A DNA stretch of 64,000 bases from Promicromonospora sp049532985 (lineage in GTDB: Bacteria > Actinomycetota > Actinomycetes > Actinomycetales > Cellulomonadaceae): assembly GCF_049532985.1 (NCBI RefSeq), contig NZ_CP186693.1, positions 2,976,001-3,040,000 of the forward strand, given 5' to 3'. Position 1 is the stretch's first letter, and every line of letters begins with the position of its first letter. Made by a program: the position numbers and the translations under genes. Positions 1 through 8,330 of the stretch are shown piece after piece. The notes beneath the pieces are model-generated. The model saw nothing but the letters and a program-made list of their open reading frames with translations, was not told the DNA's origin and made no database searches.

Positions 1-1
1 C

Positions 2-208
2 GGGCGCGGGTACGCCCGGGCGCTCGTCGCCGACGTCGCCCAGCGGGTGCTCGACGCCGGCGACCGGGTCTGCCTCTACACCGACCGGGACAACCCCGTG
101 TCGAACCGGACGTACGCCGCGATCGGCTTCGAGCCGGTGCTCGACCAGGTCAACCTGGCGATCGACCCCGCACCGGCCGCCGTGCCGGGACGAGCGAAGG
201 AGAGCTGA
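2..208 (+). CDS. GNAT-family N-acetyltransferase, C-terminal part
   Basis: The frame is open from the left edge and reads GRGYARALVADVAQRVLD, then NPVSNRTYAAIGFEPV, ending at TGA 206-208. The acetyl-CoA binding loop (GRGYAR) followed by the SN-x-x-Y-x-x-IGF-x-PV pattern is typical of the last third of GNAT acetyltransferases, which move an acetyl group from acetyl-CoA to an amine. The N-terminus lies outside the window. The stop overlaps the next start (ATGA), so the two genes are probably co-transcribed. The substrate cannot be told. Confidence 0.8.
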   Translation, partial: GRGYARALVADVAQRVLDAGDRVCLYTDRDNPVSNRTYAAIGFEPVLDQVNLAIDPAPAAVPGRAKES

Positions 209-729
209 TGGGACGCAGGGCGATCATCTTCCACGGGACGAACGCCGACCCGGCGTGGATCTGGTACCCGTGGCTCGCGGACCGGCTGCGGGCGCGCGGG
301 TACGACGTCGAGACGCCGCACCACCCCGGCACCAACGTCGAGCCGATCGTCACGTTCCTGCCCACGGTGCTGGACGCGCACACGTTCGACGAGGACACGG
401 TGCTCGTGGGGCACTCGGGCGGGGCGGCGCTGCTGCTCGCGCTCCTGGAGCACCTGGACGTCACCGTGGCGCAGGCGGTGCTGGTGGGCGGCTACTCGAC
501 CAACCCGAACCCCGGGCCGGAACCGGTTCTCCAGGAGTCCTACGACTGGGACGCCATCCGGGCACACGCCCGCGACCTCGTCTTCCTCAACTCGGTGACC
601 GACGAGTTCGGCTGCGACGCCGAGCAGGGCCGCGCCATGTTCGACCGCCTGGGCGGCACGCTCGTGGTGCGCGACGACGGGCACTTCACGACGGACACGC
701 TGGAGATCGCGGACCGGCTGATCCCCTGA
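208..729 (+). CDS. RBBP9/YdeN-type alpha/beta hydrolase
   Basis: This 173-residue protein has the compact alpha/beta-hydrolase fold of the RBBP9/YdeN (DUF1234-like) serine hydrolases. The N-terminal strand reads RAIIFHGTNADP, the nucleophile elbow is LVGHSGG with Ser70, and the likely catalytic His is His159 in DDGHFT; an acidic residue in SVTDEFGCD could complete the triad. There is no signal peptide, so it should be cytosolic. The start overlaps the stop of the acetyltransferase by 4 nt, which suggests translational coupling. The physiological substrate is unknown. Confidence 0.85.
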   Translation: MGRRAIIFHGTNADPAWIWYPWLADRLRARGYDVETPHHPGTNVEPIVTFLPTVLDAHTFDEDTVLVGHSGGAALLLALLEHLDVTVAQAVLVGGYSTNPNPGPEPVLQESYDWDAIRAHARDLVFLNSVTDEFGCDAEQGRAMFDRLGGTLVVRDDGHFTTDTLEIADRLIP

Positions 730-763
730 GTGCGGGGCCGGGCCGGTGGGTCACAATGGGCTC

Positions 764-1357
764 ATGGCTACCGAGCTCTGGATCACCGGCGACCCCGACA
801 CGGACCGGCTGCTGAGCGACGATCCCTTCGCGCTGCTCGTGGGCATGTTGTTGGACCAACAGTTCCCGATGGAACATGCCTTCGCCGGCCCCGGCAAGAT
901 CCGTGACCGCATGGGCTCCTTCGACGTGCGCGCCATCGCGGAGGCGGACCCCGACGAGTTCGTGGCGCTGGCGACGACGCCCCCGGCCATCCACCGCTAC
1001 GGCCGGTCCATGGCGGGCCGCGTCCTGGAGCTCGCGCACACCGTGGTGGACGAGTACGACGGCGACGCCTCCCGGATCTGGACCGACCCCGGCGCCGACG
1101 GCGACGCTCCCACCGGCCGCGAGGTGCTCCGACGGCTCAACGCGCTGCCCGGGCACGGGGAGCGCAAGGCCAAGATCTTCCTGGCGCTGCTCGGCAAGCA
1201 GCGCGGCGTGCGGCCGGAGGGCTGGCGGGAGGCGGCGGGCGAGTTCGGCGAGGAGGGCTCGCGCCGCTCGATCGCGGACGTGACCAGCACCGAGACGCTG
1301 CAGGAGGTCCGGGCGTTCAAGAAGGCGCAGAAGGCGGCGGCCAAGGCCACGGGCTGA
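764..1357 (+). CDS. HhH-GPD-type base-excision repair protein
   Basis: The product of about 197 residues resembles the actinobacterial HhH-GPD DNA glycosylase-like family. An N-terminal helix contains LLVGMLLDQQFPMEHAF, and a helix-hairpin-helix segment (LNALPGHGERKAKIF) lies near residues 125-140. The C-terminus is Lys/Ala rich, as expected for a DNA-binding tail. ATG 764 is preferred over GTG 746 because CACAAT at 752-757 lies 6 nt upstream and would give a leaderless mRNA. It is convergent with the ABC exporter genes. The damaged base recognised is not known. Confidence 0.8.
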   Translation: MATELWITGDPDTDRLLSDDPFALLVGMLLDQQFPMEHAFAGPGKIRDRMGSFDVRAIAEADPDEFVALATTPPAIHRYGRSMAGRVLELAHTVVDEYDGDASRIWTDPGADGDAPTGREVLRRLNALPGHGERKAKIFLALLGKQRGVRPEGWREAAGEFGEEGSRRSIADVTSTETLQEVRAFKKAQKAAAKATG

Positions 1358-1393
1358 CGCGGGTGCTCTGATCCGCTGACGGCTCCCCACGTG

Positions 1394-3142
1394 TCAGGGG
1401 CCGGGGACCAGCCGGTGCACCTGGTCCGCCCGGTCCAGCACCGACGCCCGGTTGCTCACCACCACCAGCACGCTGCCGCGCGACCGGGACAGCAGGTTGT
1501 CCAGCAGCAGCCGCTCGGTCTCGACGTCGAGCGACGCCGAGAGGTCGTCGATCAGCAGCACGTCCGCGGGGTGGGCCAGCATCCGCGCGGCCGCGAGACG
1601 GTGCAGCTGACCGCCGGACAGCCGGTGACCCTGGGGTCCGATCTGCGCGTCCGCGCCGTCGGGCACGCGCCGGAGGTCACGGTCCAGGGTGCTGGCCGCC
1701 AGCACGTCCGCGAGCGCCGGCCGCGGACGACCCAGCAGCACGTTGGTCGCCAGCGTGTCGCTGAAGACGTGGGGTGCCTGCGGCGTCAGCGACATGAGCG
1801 GAGGGGCCATGGCCACGCCGGGCGGCAGCGTCAGCCCGCGCACGGCGACGCTGCCGTCGTCCCGCGGGAGCGTTCCCTGCAGCACGCGCAGCAACGTCGT
1901 CTTGCCCGAACCGACCGGTCCGGTGACGACCACCAGCTCGCCCGCACCGGCCGTGAGGTCGAGGTCGTGGACGCCCCGCCGTCCGCCCGGATGGTCGTAG
2001 CGCAGGCCCTGGACCTCCAGCAACGGGTGGTCGTCCGCCGCCCGCGGCTCCGGTTCGTCCCGGGCGGCTCCCGGTGCGCGCACGCCGGCCTGTCCCGCCG
2101 CGTGATCGTCCCGGACGGCGACGGGCGCGGGGAGCTCGGGTGTCGGCTCCCCGAGGTCGCGCAGCCGCCCCGTCGGCAGCACCTCCCGCAGCCGCTCGCC
2201 GGTCACCGAGAAGCGCTGGAACCGGCTGACGAGCTTGCCCACGGCGTCGACGAGCGTGCCGAAGGTGCCGAGCGCGTAGACGAAGTACGCGAAGTCACCC
2301 ACCTGGAAGCGTCCGTCCCGGATCTCGGCGGCCGACACCCACATGACCAGGGCTGTGCCGAGCACGATGACGATGCTCTGGCTGGACGCGAGGATGCCCC
2401 CGAAGACGCCGCTGCGCACCGCCGCGTGCCGTCTCCGGTCGTTGATCTGCCGCACGCGCCCGACGACGTGCTCCCCCGCGTCGTTGACCTTGATCGTCTC
2501 GATCCCGGCGAAGCAGTCGCGCAGGAACGCCGACACGTCGCCCGCCGTCTGCCGCGCGTGCTGCTGGAGCTCCTTGATCCGCCGGCTGGCGACGAAGGCG
2601 ATCACCGCGATCCCGAAGGTCGGCAGCACGGCGAGCAGCGTGGTCCGCAGGCTGATGCCGAACAGGAAGCCGACGGTGACGGCGCTGGTCACCACCGACG
2701 AGGTGACGAGCTGGACCCCGCGCTTGCCGAGCATCTCGGCCACCTCGACGGTGTCCTCCCGGTACCGGGACAGGACGTCGCCGGTCGGTACGGGTGGGGG
2801 CAGGGCGCCGGGCCGGCGCAGCAGCCGTTCGGTGAGGCGGACCCGGACGTCGTGGTAGACGCGGTAGCGGAACACGGTGTCGACGGCCATCCAGGCCGCC
2901 GCGCCGACCGCCTCCGCCGTCTTGAAGCCGAGGTAGGCCAGCAGGGGTGCGAGCGGCAGCGCCCACGCGGTCGCGTCGTCGGGCAGGTCGTTGAGGAAGT
3001 CGCGCAGCGCCAGGCCGGGGATCACGGCGCACAGGAAGAACGCCATGCCGGTCAGCACGTCCGCGACGAACAGCGGCAGGTGGGGTCGCACCGCACGGCC
3101 CAGGAGTCCGATGCGGCCCACGTCCCCGCGGCGTCGTCTCAT
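1394..3142 (-). CDS. ABC exporter subunit (TMD-NBD), LSGGQ partner of a heterodimer
   Basis: This 582-residue half-transporter has an N-terminal six-helix membrane domain and a C-terminal ATPase domain with Walker A GPVGSGKTT near residue 410 and an intact signature LSGGQ. Walker B reads VLLIDD, so the usual catalytic Glu is Asp. The upstream gene's stop overlaps this ATG by 4 nt (3139-3142), so both are translated together and should form one heterodimer. Its Asp-type Walker B pairs in trans with the degenerate signature of the partner, which is the usual layout of an exporter with one degenerate ATP site. The long, poorly conserved stretch between membrane domain and NBD is Pro/Ala rich. 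The substrate is unknown; the context suggests a drug or glycoside. Confidence 0.88.
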   Translation of the reverse strand: MRRRRGDVGRIGLLGRAVRPHLPLFVADVLTGMAFFLCAVIPGLALRDFLNDLPDDATAWALPLAPLLAYLGFKTAEAVGAAAWMAVDTVFRYRVYHDVRVRLTERLLRRPGALPPPVPTGDVLSRYREDTVEVAEMLGKRGVQLVTSSVVTSAVTVGFLFGISLRTTLLAVLPTFGIAVIAFVASRRIKELQQHARQTAGDVSAFLRDCFAGIETIKVNDAGEHVVGRVRQINDRRRHAAVRSGVFGGILASSQSIVIVLGTALVMWVSAAEIRDGRFQVGDFAYFVYALGTFGTLVDAVGKLVSRFQRFSVTGERLREVLPTGRLRDLGEPTPELPAPVAVRDDHAAGQAGVRAPGAARDEPEPRAADDHPLLEVQGLRYDHPGGRRGVHDLDLTAGAGELVVVTGPVGSGKTTLLRVLQGTLPRDDGSVAVRGLTLPPGVAMAPPLMSLTPQAPHVFSDTLATNVLLGRPRPALADVLAASTLDRDLRRVPDGADAQIGPQGHRLSGGQLHRLAAARMLAHPADVLLIDDLSASLDVETERLLLDNLLSRSRGSVLVVVSNRASVLDRADQVHRLVPGP

Positions 3143-4878
3143 CGTGCACCCCCCTGCCGCAGCATGGCCGCGAACCGCGAGCGCTGGTCGGCCATGAGCT
3201 CCTCCCGGGGGCCGAGCTCGGTGAGCCGCCCGTCGTCGACGACGGCGATCAGGTCCACCCGGTCCAGGGTCGAGAGCCGGTGGGCGACGACGACGGCGGT
3301 GCGGCCGGCCAGCACGGGCCGCAGCGCGGTGTCGAGCCGTCGTTCGGTCTCGGGGTCCAGGCGGGCCGACGCCTCGTCCAGGACGACGACCGCCGGGTCG
3401 CGGACCATCACCCGGGTCAGGGCGAGGAGCTGCGCCTCGCCGGCCGACACGACGTGGTCGCTGACGCGCGTGTCCAGGCCGTGGGGCAGGCGCCGGACCC
3501 AGTCGGTCAGGCCCAGTGCGGTCAGCGCCTCCGTCAGCCGTTCGTCGGTGACGTCCGGGTCCATGAGCGTGACGTTGTCCCGCACGCTCGCGTCGAACAG
3601 GAAGACGTCCTGGGTGACCAGGGCGACGGCGTCGCGCAGCTCGGCGGTACCGACGTCGGCCGTGTCCACCCCGCCGAGGCGCACCTGTCCCGACTCCGGG
3701 CGGACGAGACCGGCCAGCAGCCGGGCGACCGTGGACTTCCCCGCGCCCGTGCGGCCGACCACGCCGAGGGTCTGACCGGGCCGCAGCTCGAAGCTCAGCC
3801 CGGAGACGACCGGGTGCCCGGGGACGTAGCCGAACGTCACGTCGTCGAAGGTCACGGCTCCCCGGTCGCCGGCGAGCGACACCGGACCCGTGCGACGTTC
3901 CGCCGGCAGCTCCAGGATCTCCCGCGTGCGGCTGAGGCCCGCCATCGCGCGCTGGTAGTCCTGGAGCTGGTGCGACAGCCGGATCAGGGGCTCCTGGATC
4001 TGCTGGGTGAACGAGAAGACGAGGTAGACGGTGCCGATCGTCAGCGCGCCCTGCCCGAACCGCAACCCGGCCAGGCCGAGGGCGAGCGCCGTGACGACGG
4101 CGGTGAACACCGAGGCGGACGCCCACACCAGGCTGCTGCCCACGAGTGCCGACCGCAGGTCGGTGCGCAGGACGTGCCGGTGGCGCTCCGCGAGCCCCGC
4201 CAGGGCGTGTCCGACAGCGCCGAGCGCCTGCAGGTCCTCGACGCCACGCAGGCGTTCCTCGACGTATCCCATGAACCGGCCCACGGCGGCGCGGCTGTCC
4301 CGGTAGGCGTCGCGCCCCCAGCCGGCGATCCACCGCAGGCCGAGCAGCCCCGCCGTCAGGCAGACCAGGAAGAGCAGACCGATCCGCCGGTCGACGGTGA
4401 ACAGCGCCGCCACCACGCCGACCACCACCAGCACCTCACCCACGACGGTGATGACGAACCGGGAGAACAGGTTGCTGAGCAGGCTGATGTCGCCGTCGAC
4501 CCGCTCGACCCACTCCCCCGGGGTGGCGGAGCGGTGCCGTTCCAGGGGGAGGTCGAGCGCATGCCGCAGCACGTCCTCGCGCAGCCTGTTGGTCGAGCGC
4601 CACGCCACCGACTCCGCGAGCCCCGCCTCGGCCGCGGACAGGGCGTACCGTGCGACGCCGAGCACGCCGAACACCACGACCAGCCGGGTCGTCTCGAATG
4701 CCGTGGTCGTTCCGGTGACCACGCCGTCGATGAACTCCCGAACCACGAAGGGGCTGGCCAACGCGGCCGCGGTGGCTCCCAGCAGGACCACGCCGAGAGC
4801 GGCCAGGCGCCTGTCCTCCCGCCGGAAGTACGGCCAGAGGAACAGCCAGTCGCCGCGTGCGGCACGTCGTCGTGCCAT
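3139..4878 (-). CDS. ABC exporter subunit (TMD-NBD), degenerate-signature partner
   Basis: This 579-residue half-transporter has six predicted membrane helices, Walker A GRTGAGKST near residue 380 and Walker B VVVLDEAS with the catalytic Glu. The signature loop is VSAGEAQ instead of LSGGQ, so the ATP site it completes on the partner should be non-hydrolytic. ATG 4878 is preferred because GGGGGAG lies just upstream; a longer frame to 4977 would run through the promoter. A minus-strand promoter (TTGTGC at 4957-4962, 17-nt spacer, TAACCT at 4934-4939) and a 14-bp palindrome at 4908-4921 precede it. The gene is divergent from the TetR regulator. Confidence 0.88.
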   Translation of the reverse strand: MARRRAARGDWLFLWPYFRREDRRLAALGVVLLGATAAALASPFVVREFIDGVVTGTTTAFETTRLVVVFGVLGVARYALSAAEAGLAESVAWRSTNRLREDVLRHALDLPLERHRSATPGEWVERVDGDISLLSNLFSRFVITVVGEVLVVVGVVAALFTVDRRIGLLFLVCLTAGLLGLRWIAGWGRDAYRDSRAAVGRFMGYVEERLRGVEDLQALGAVGHALAGLAERHRHVLRTDLRSALVGSSLVWASASVFTAVVTALALGLAGLRFGQGALTIGTVYLVFSFTQQIQEPLIRLSHQLQDYQRAMAGLSRTREILELPAERRTGPVSLAGDRGAVTFDDVTFGYVPGHPVVSGLSFELRPGQTLGVVGRTGAGKSTVARLLAGLVRPESGQVRLGGVDTADVGTAELRDAVALVTQDVFLFDASVRDNVTLMDPDVTDERLTEALTALGLTDWVRRLPHGLDTRVSDHVVSAGEAQLLALTRVMVRDPAVVVLDEASARLDPETERRLDTALRPVLAGRTAVVVAHRLSTLDRVDLIAVVDDGRLTELGPREELMADQRSRFAAMLRQGGAR

Positions 4879-4907
4879 GCTCCCCCGTCCCCGGCCCGGT
4901 CCCTCAG

Positions 4908-4921
4908 AGTGATCGATCACT
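4908..4921. promoter_or_regulatory. 14-bp perfect palindrome in exporter leader
   Basis: AGTGATCGATCACT is its own reverse complement. It lies between the predicted -10 (4934-4939) and the ATG (4878) of the exporter genes, just after the expected transcription start, where a repressor could act as a roadblock. It does not share half-sites with the operator at 4998-5020. Confidence 0.5.
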
Positions 4922-4933
4922 GTCGCGCTCGGT

Positions 4934-4962
4934 AGGTTACGAGCCCGCCGACGTCGGCACAA
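4934..4962 (-). promoter_or_regulatory. Promoter of the ABC exporter operon
   Basis: On the minus strand TTGTGC (4962-4957) and TAACCT (4939-4934) are separated by exactly 17 nt. Transcription would start near 4927 and enter the exporter operon. Confidence 0.5.
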
Positions 4963-4970
4963 CCCCGTCC

Positions 4971-5000
4971 TTGACATGCGCCTTCGCGCGGCGCAACACT
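4971..5000 (+). promoter_or_regulatory. Promoter of the tetR-glycosyltransferase unit
   Basis: TTGACA at 4971-4976 is followed after 18 nt by AACACT at 4995-5000. The -10 element overlaps the left arm of the 4998-5020 inverted repeat, so repressor binding there would block transcription. Confidence 0.5.
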
Positions 5001-5020
5001 GTGACAGATATTGTCACAGT
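4998..5020. promoter_or_regulatory. TetR-type operator, 9-bp arms
   Basis: The arms ACTGTGACA and TGTCACAGT are exact reverse complements separated by GATAT. The site ends 16 nt before the tetR ATG and overlaps its predicted -10, which is the normal layout for an autoregulated TetR gene. Confidence 0.65.
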
Positions 5021-5036
5021 GTCACAAGGGGGAACC

Positions 5037-5705
5037 ATGGTCGACGGCGAACAGCGCCGGGACGCCCTGCTCGACGCCGCCACCGGCGTGCTGCTGAGCC
5101 GCGGCTACGACAAGCTGACCATGGTGGACGTCGCCGAGGCGGCGGGCCTGAGCCGCACGATCGTCTACCGGCACTTCGCCTCGAAGCGCGAGCTGGTCGA
5201 CGCCGTCGCCGCCCGCGCCCTCCGCGGCTACGCCGTCCGCTGGCGCACCGCCCTGTCCGAGGAGCCCCGGCCGGGCACGCCGGGCAGCATCTACCGCGCC
5301 GGCTTCCGGGTGGTGGCGGCCGACCCGCTGCTCACGGCGATCGCCACCCGCGACCCGCAGGTGTTCGGGCGCTACCTGCGCGACCCGGAGGCGACCATGC
5401 CCGGCCCCGCCGGACCAGAGTTCCTCGGCCTGTTCCTGCGCCGTCAGCAGGAGGCGGGCGTCGTCCGGCCGGGCGTCGACATCGCGTCGGTGGCCGCCGT
5501 CCTGGAGGCCCTCACGGCCGCGATCATGCGCGCCGTCCAGGAGCACCAGGGCCGCCCCGGCAGCCCCTCGCCCGACGCCCTGATCGACACCGTCACCGAG
5601 ATGATCGACCGGATGCTGACGCCACCGGACGTGGACACCGAGGCGGCCCTGGCGCTGCTCGACGGTGTCCTCGATGCGGGCGCCGGGACACCGGCCCAGG
5701 CCTGA
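5037..5705 (+). CDS. TetR/AcrR-family transcriptional regulator
   Basis: This 222-residue regulator has an N-terminal helix-turn-helix (MVDVAEAAGLSRTIVYRHF, about residues 27-45) followed by ASKRELVDAV, the standard TetR DNA-binding layout, and a variable ligand-binding C-terminal half. ATG 5037 is chosen because AAGGGGGAA lies immediately upstream and the 23-bp operator ends before it; the frame could run further upstream only through the promoter. It probably represses itself, the downstream glycosyltransferase and perhaps the divergent ABC exporter in the absence of a drug-like ligand. Confidence 0.9.
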   Translation: MVDGEQRRDALLDAATGVLLSRGYDKLTMVDVAEAAGLSRTIVYRHFASKRELVDAVAARALRGYAVRWRTALSEEPRPGTPGSIYRAGFRVVAADPLLTAIATRDPQVFGRYLRDPEATMPGPAGPEFLGLFLRRQQEAGVVRPGVDIASVAAVLEALTAAIMRAVQEHQGRPGSPSPDALIDTVTEMIDRMLTPPDVDTEAALALLDGVLDAGAGTPAQA

Positions 5706-5729
5706 CCCGCACACGTCGGAAGGATTCCC

Positions 5730-7016
5730 ATGCAGATCACCCTCCTCACGGCCGGCTCGCGCGGCGACGTCGAGCCGCTGTTCAGCCTGGCCCTGGCGCT
5801 CCGCGACCAGGGCCACGACCCGACGGTGGTCGGTTCACCGGACTTCGCCGGCCTGGCCGCGTCGTACGGCGTGGACTTCGACGCGTTCGGCCCGACCCTG
5901 CCCCGGTACGCCGACAACCCGGAGCTCGTGGAGCTGGTCGAGTCGGGCAACATGCTGCGGTTCATGGCCTACGGCGCCAGGAACCGCAAGCAGATGCTGC
6001 CGCAGGTCATCAGCGACATCTGGCGCGTCACGAAGAACAGCGAGGCGATGCTCTACAAGGGCCCCACCGCGCTCTACGGCTACAGCGTGGCCGAGAAGCT
6101 CGGTATCCCGTGCGCCGACCTCCAGTTCTTTCCCGTCACGCCCACCCGCGAGTTCCCGCCGTTCCTCCTCGGTGACGGGCGCCGGCACGGCGCCCTGCGC
6201 GACCGGGCCGCTTGGTGGGCCGCGGACCAGATGACCTGGCGCACGATGCAGCAGCCGGGGGTGAACCGCCAGCGCCGGGAGGTCCTCGGGCTGCCGCCGC
6301 TGCGGACGAACGCGCGTGTGCTCCAGGACCGGCAGGGCATGCCGCTGTACTACGCGTACAGCCCGCTGGTGCTGCCCCGTCCCGCCGACTGGCACCCCCG
6401 CATCCAGGTCACGGGCTACCTACCGACCAGCAGGCCCGCCGGGTGGGAGCCGCCCGCCGAGCTGGCGCGGTTCCTCGACGCGGGCGAGCCACCCGTCTCG
6501 TTCGGCCTGGGCAGCGTGCCGACGGCGCACCCCGGGCGGCTCGTCGACACGTTCCTGGAAGCCCTGGACCGCACCGGGCGCCGCGGCGTCCTGATCAGCG
6601 GCTGGGCGGACCTCGGCCGCGACCGCGAGCTCCCGGAGCATGTGCTGCGCATCGACTCCGCGCCGTACGACTGGCTGTTCCCCCGCCTCGCCGCGGCCGT
6701 GCACCACGGCGGCGCCGGGACGACGGCGGCCGGGCTGCGCGCCGGCATCCCGACGATCCTCACGCCGGTGGCCGTGGACCAGTTCAGCTGGGGCCGCCGG
6801 GTGGCCGAGCTCGGCGTCGGTCCCGACCCGCTCCCGGTGAAGCAGCTCGACGCCGACCGCCTCACCGCGGCGATCACCCGGGCGACCACCGACGAGGCGA
6901 TGCGCGAGCGCGCCGCCGACCTGGGCGAACGCCTGCGGCAGGAGGACGGCGCCGGGCGGACGGCCGAGCTGTTCACGCAGTACCTGCGCACGACGGGGGC
7001 ACGGGCGGCGCACTGA
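5730..7016 (+). CDS. GT1/GT28-type glycosyltransferase, macrolide/sterol glycosyltransferase-like
   Basis: The 428-residue GT-B enzyme starts with MQITLLTAGSRGDVEPLFSL, the acceptor-domain signature of antibiotic and sterol glycosyltransferases. The donor-binding motif HHGGAGTTAAGLRAGIP is present near residue 330. Such enzymes transfer a sugar from an NDP-sugar to a lipophilic acceptor. It follows tetR by 24 nt with AAGGA before the ATG, so the two are one unit. Together with the divergent exporter it suggests a modify-and-export module for a hydrophobic compound; acceptor and sugar are unknown. Confidence 0.85.
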   Translation: MQITLLTAGSRGDVEPLFSLALALRDQGHDPTVVGSPDFAGLAASYGVDFDAFGPTLPRYADNPELVELVESGNMLRFMAYGARNRKQMLPQVISDIWRVTKNSEAMLYKGPTALYGYSVAEKLGIPCADLQFFPVTPTREFPPFLLGDGRRHGALRDRAAWWAADQMTWRTMQQPGVNRQRREVLGLPPLRTNARVLQDRQGMPLYYAYSPLVLPRPADWHPRIQVTGYLPTSRPAGWEPPAELARFLDAGEPPVSFGLGSVPTAHPGRLVDTFLEALDRTGRRGVLISGWADLGRDRELPEHVLRIDSAPYDWLFPRLAAAVHHGGAGTTAAGLRAGIPTILTPVAVDQFSWGRRVAELGVGPDPLPVKQLDADRLTAAITRATTDEAMRERAADLGERLRQEDGAGRTAELFTQYLRTTGARAAH

Positions 7017-7091
7017 GCTCGCCACCCGGCCCGTCCGACGGCGGTCGCCGCCCCGCGCCGGACGAGCCGGCACCGGGCGGCGACCCGTGGC

Positions 7092-7628
7092 TCAGCCGGT
7101 GACGACGAGGCCCTCGGCCGGCTGACCGGGGACCGTCGGGACGGGCCTCGGCTCGCCCTGGTCCGAGGGAGCAGTCCGGGGAGCGGCCGGCGCGGGCGAC
7201 GGCTCGCCCCGTCCGGAGGTCGCGGGCTCCCCGGGCACCGTGGGCACGGGCGACGGCTCGGCCGGGTCGGCCGGTGCGGCCTCACCCGGAGCCGCCTCGT
7301 CCGGCGCGACCGGGACCGGCGACGCCTCGGACGCGGCGTCGGCCCCGGTGTCGCGGGGTCCGGCCTCGGCGGGCACGGGAGCCTTCGGGTGCTGCGCCGC
7401 CTCGGCGGGGACGGTCGGCGCGGGCGCAGCGTCCTCGGCCGCGGCGGCCTGCGTGCAGGCCGTGGCCAGCAGCGCCACGGCGAGCGCGCCGCCCGCGGCG
7501 GCGACCCCGCGGGCCACCGGACCCCGCAGGGCACGCCGACGCCGGGACGCGCTGGTGGTGGACGGGACAGGAGTGTTGGATGCGTTGAGAGTCACGTGGT
7601 GGTCAGTGTGCGCCGGAACGCTCCCCAT
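7092..7628 (-). CDS. Proline-rich putative lipoprotein
   Basis: An Arg-rich stretch (SRRRRALRGPVARG) and a hydrophobic segment end in LLATAC, a plausible lipobox with Cys as lipidation site. The mature part is a low-complexity Pro/Ala/Glu chain with repeats such as PVPTVPGEPA and PVPTVPGQPA and no recognisable domain. It should be anchored outside the membrane, perhaps as a cell-wall spacer. The start is uncertain: ATG 7628 and GTG 7595 are both possible and neither has a clear Shine-Dalgarno; the longer frame to 7694 is unlikely. It is divergent from the ECF sigma gene. Confidence 0.55.
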   Translation of the reverse strand: MGSVPAHTDHHVTLNASNTPVPSTTSASRRRRALRGPVARGVAAAGGALAVALLATACTQAAAAEDAAPAPTVPAEAAQHPKAPVPAEAGPRDTGADAASEASPVPVAPDEAAPGEAAPADPAEPSPVPTVPGEPATSGRGEPSPAPAAPRTAPSDQGEPRPVPTVPGQPAEGLVVTG

Positions 7629-7733
7629 GACGGCCCGGCCGTGTGACGTGGTCCACACCGGGCCGGCTGTCATGGACGAGACGCTGCCGGACACCGACCC
7701 CTGTGCAGACCCGCGCCCACCGACCCGACGCCT

Positions 7734-7773
7734 GACCGACGCCGACCGACGCCGACCGACGCCGACCGACGCC
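7734..7773. repeat. Four perfect copies of a 10-bp tandem repeat
   Basis: GACCGACGCC occurs four times head to tail just upstream of the sigma-factor start. Because the unit is not a multiple of three and lies in the leader, copy-number change could alter expression or spacing. Confidence 0.9.
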
Positions 7774-7792
7774 GCCCCACCTGGAGACCACG

Positions 7793-8329
7793 CTGACCAC
7801 CGACACCGAGCCGCGCGAACCCGCCCCGGCCCCGCTCACCCCGGAGCAGACCGAGTCGCTCTTCGCCGAGCACGCGCACGCCGTGCACCGGTACGCCCGG
7901 ACGCGGCTCGGGGCCGCCGAGGCGGAGGACGTCGTGGCCGAGGTGTTCGCCATCGCCTGGCGCAAGGGGGCGGTCCCCGACGAGCCGCGCGCCTGGTTGC
8001 TCGCGGTGGCCCGGCGGGTGCTGGCCAACCAGGTGCGGGCCGAACGGCGGCGGACCGCGCTCGCCGAACGGGCCGGGCGGCACCCTGCGGCCCCCGGCGG
8101 GGACGACGCGCGGCTGGTCGACGAGCTCGACGTCCTGCACCGGGCCCTGGACCTCCTGCGGCCCGCGGACCGCGAGGTGGTCGAGCTGCTGGCGGCCGCG
8201 GAGCTGAGCACCGCCGAGATCGCACGCGTGCTGGGCTGCTCCACGCCGTCCGCCGCCACCCGCGTGTACCGGGCCCGACGCCGCCTGCGTGCCGCCTACC
8301 GCACCGTGACCGAAGGGCAGGAGAACTGA
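7793..8329 (+). CDS. ECF-type RNA polymerase sigma factor, probable CTG start
   Basis: The protein has sigma region 2 (LFAEHAHAVHRYARTRLG then EDVVAEVFAIAWRKG) and region 4 (LRPADREVVELLAAAELS then IARVLGCSTPSAATRVYRAR). In frame, a stop lies at 7733-7735 and no ATG, GTG or TTG occurs before GTG 7883, which would cut away the first helix of region 2. CTG 7793 keeps the domain whole and has GGAG 6 nt upstream, so it is the best start (178 residues). The next gene begins 2 nt after its stop, as is usual for a sigma factor and its regulator. Confidence 0.75.
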   Translation: MTTDTEPREPAPAPLTPEQTESLFAEHAHAVHRYARTRLGAAEAEDVVAEVFAIAWRKGAVPDEPRAWLLAVARRVLANQVRAERRRTALAERAGRHPAAPGGDDARLVDELDVLHRALDLLRPADREVVELLAAAELSTAEIARVLGCSTPSAATRVYRARRRLRAAYRTVTEGQEN

Positions 8330-8330
8330 G

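Noticed and set aside
1391..3775. A 794-codon forward frame opposite the ABC exporter
   Set aside because: It is antisense to clear ABC transporter domains and has the Arg/Gln/His-rich composition of a shadow frame.
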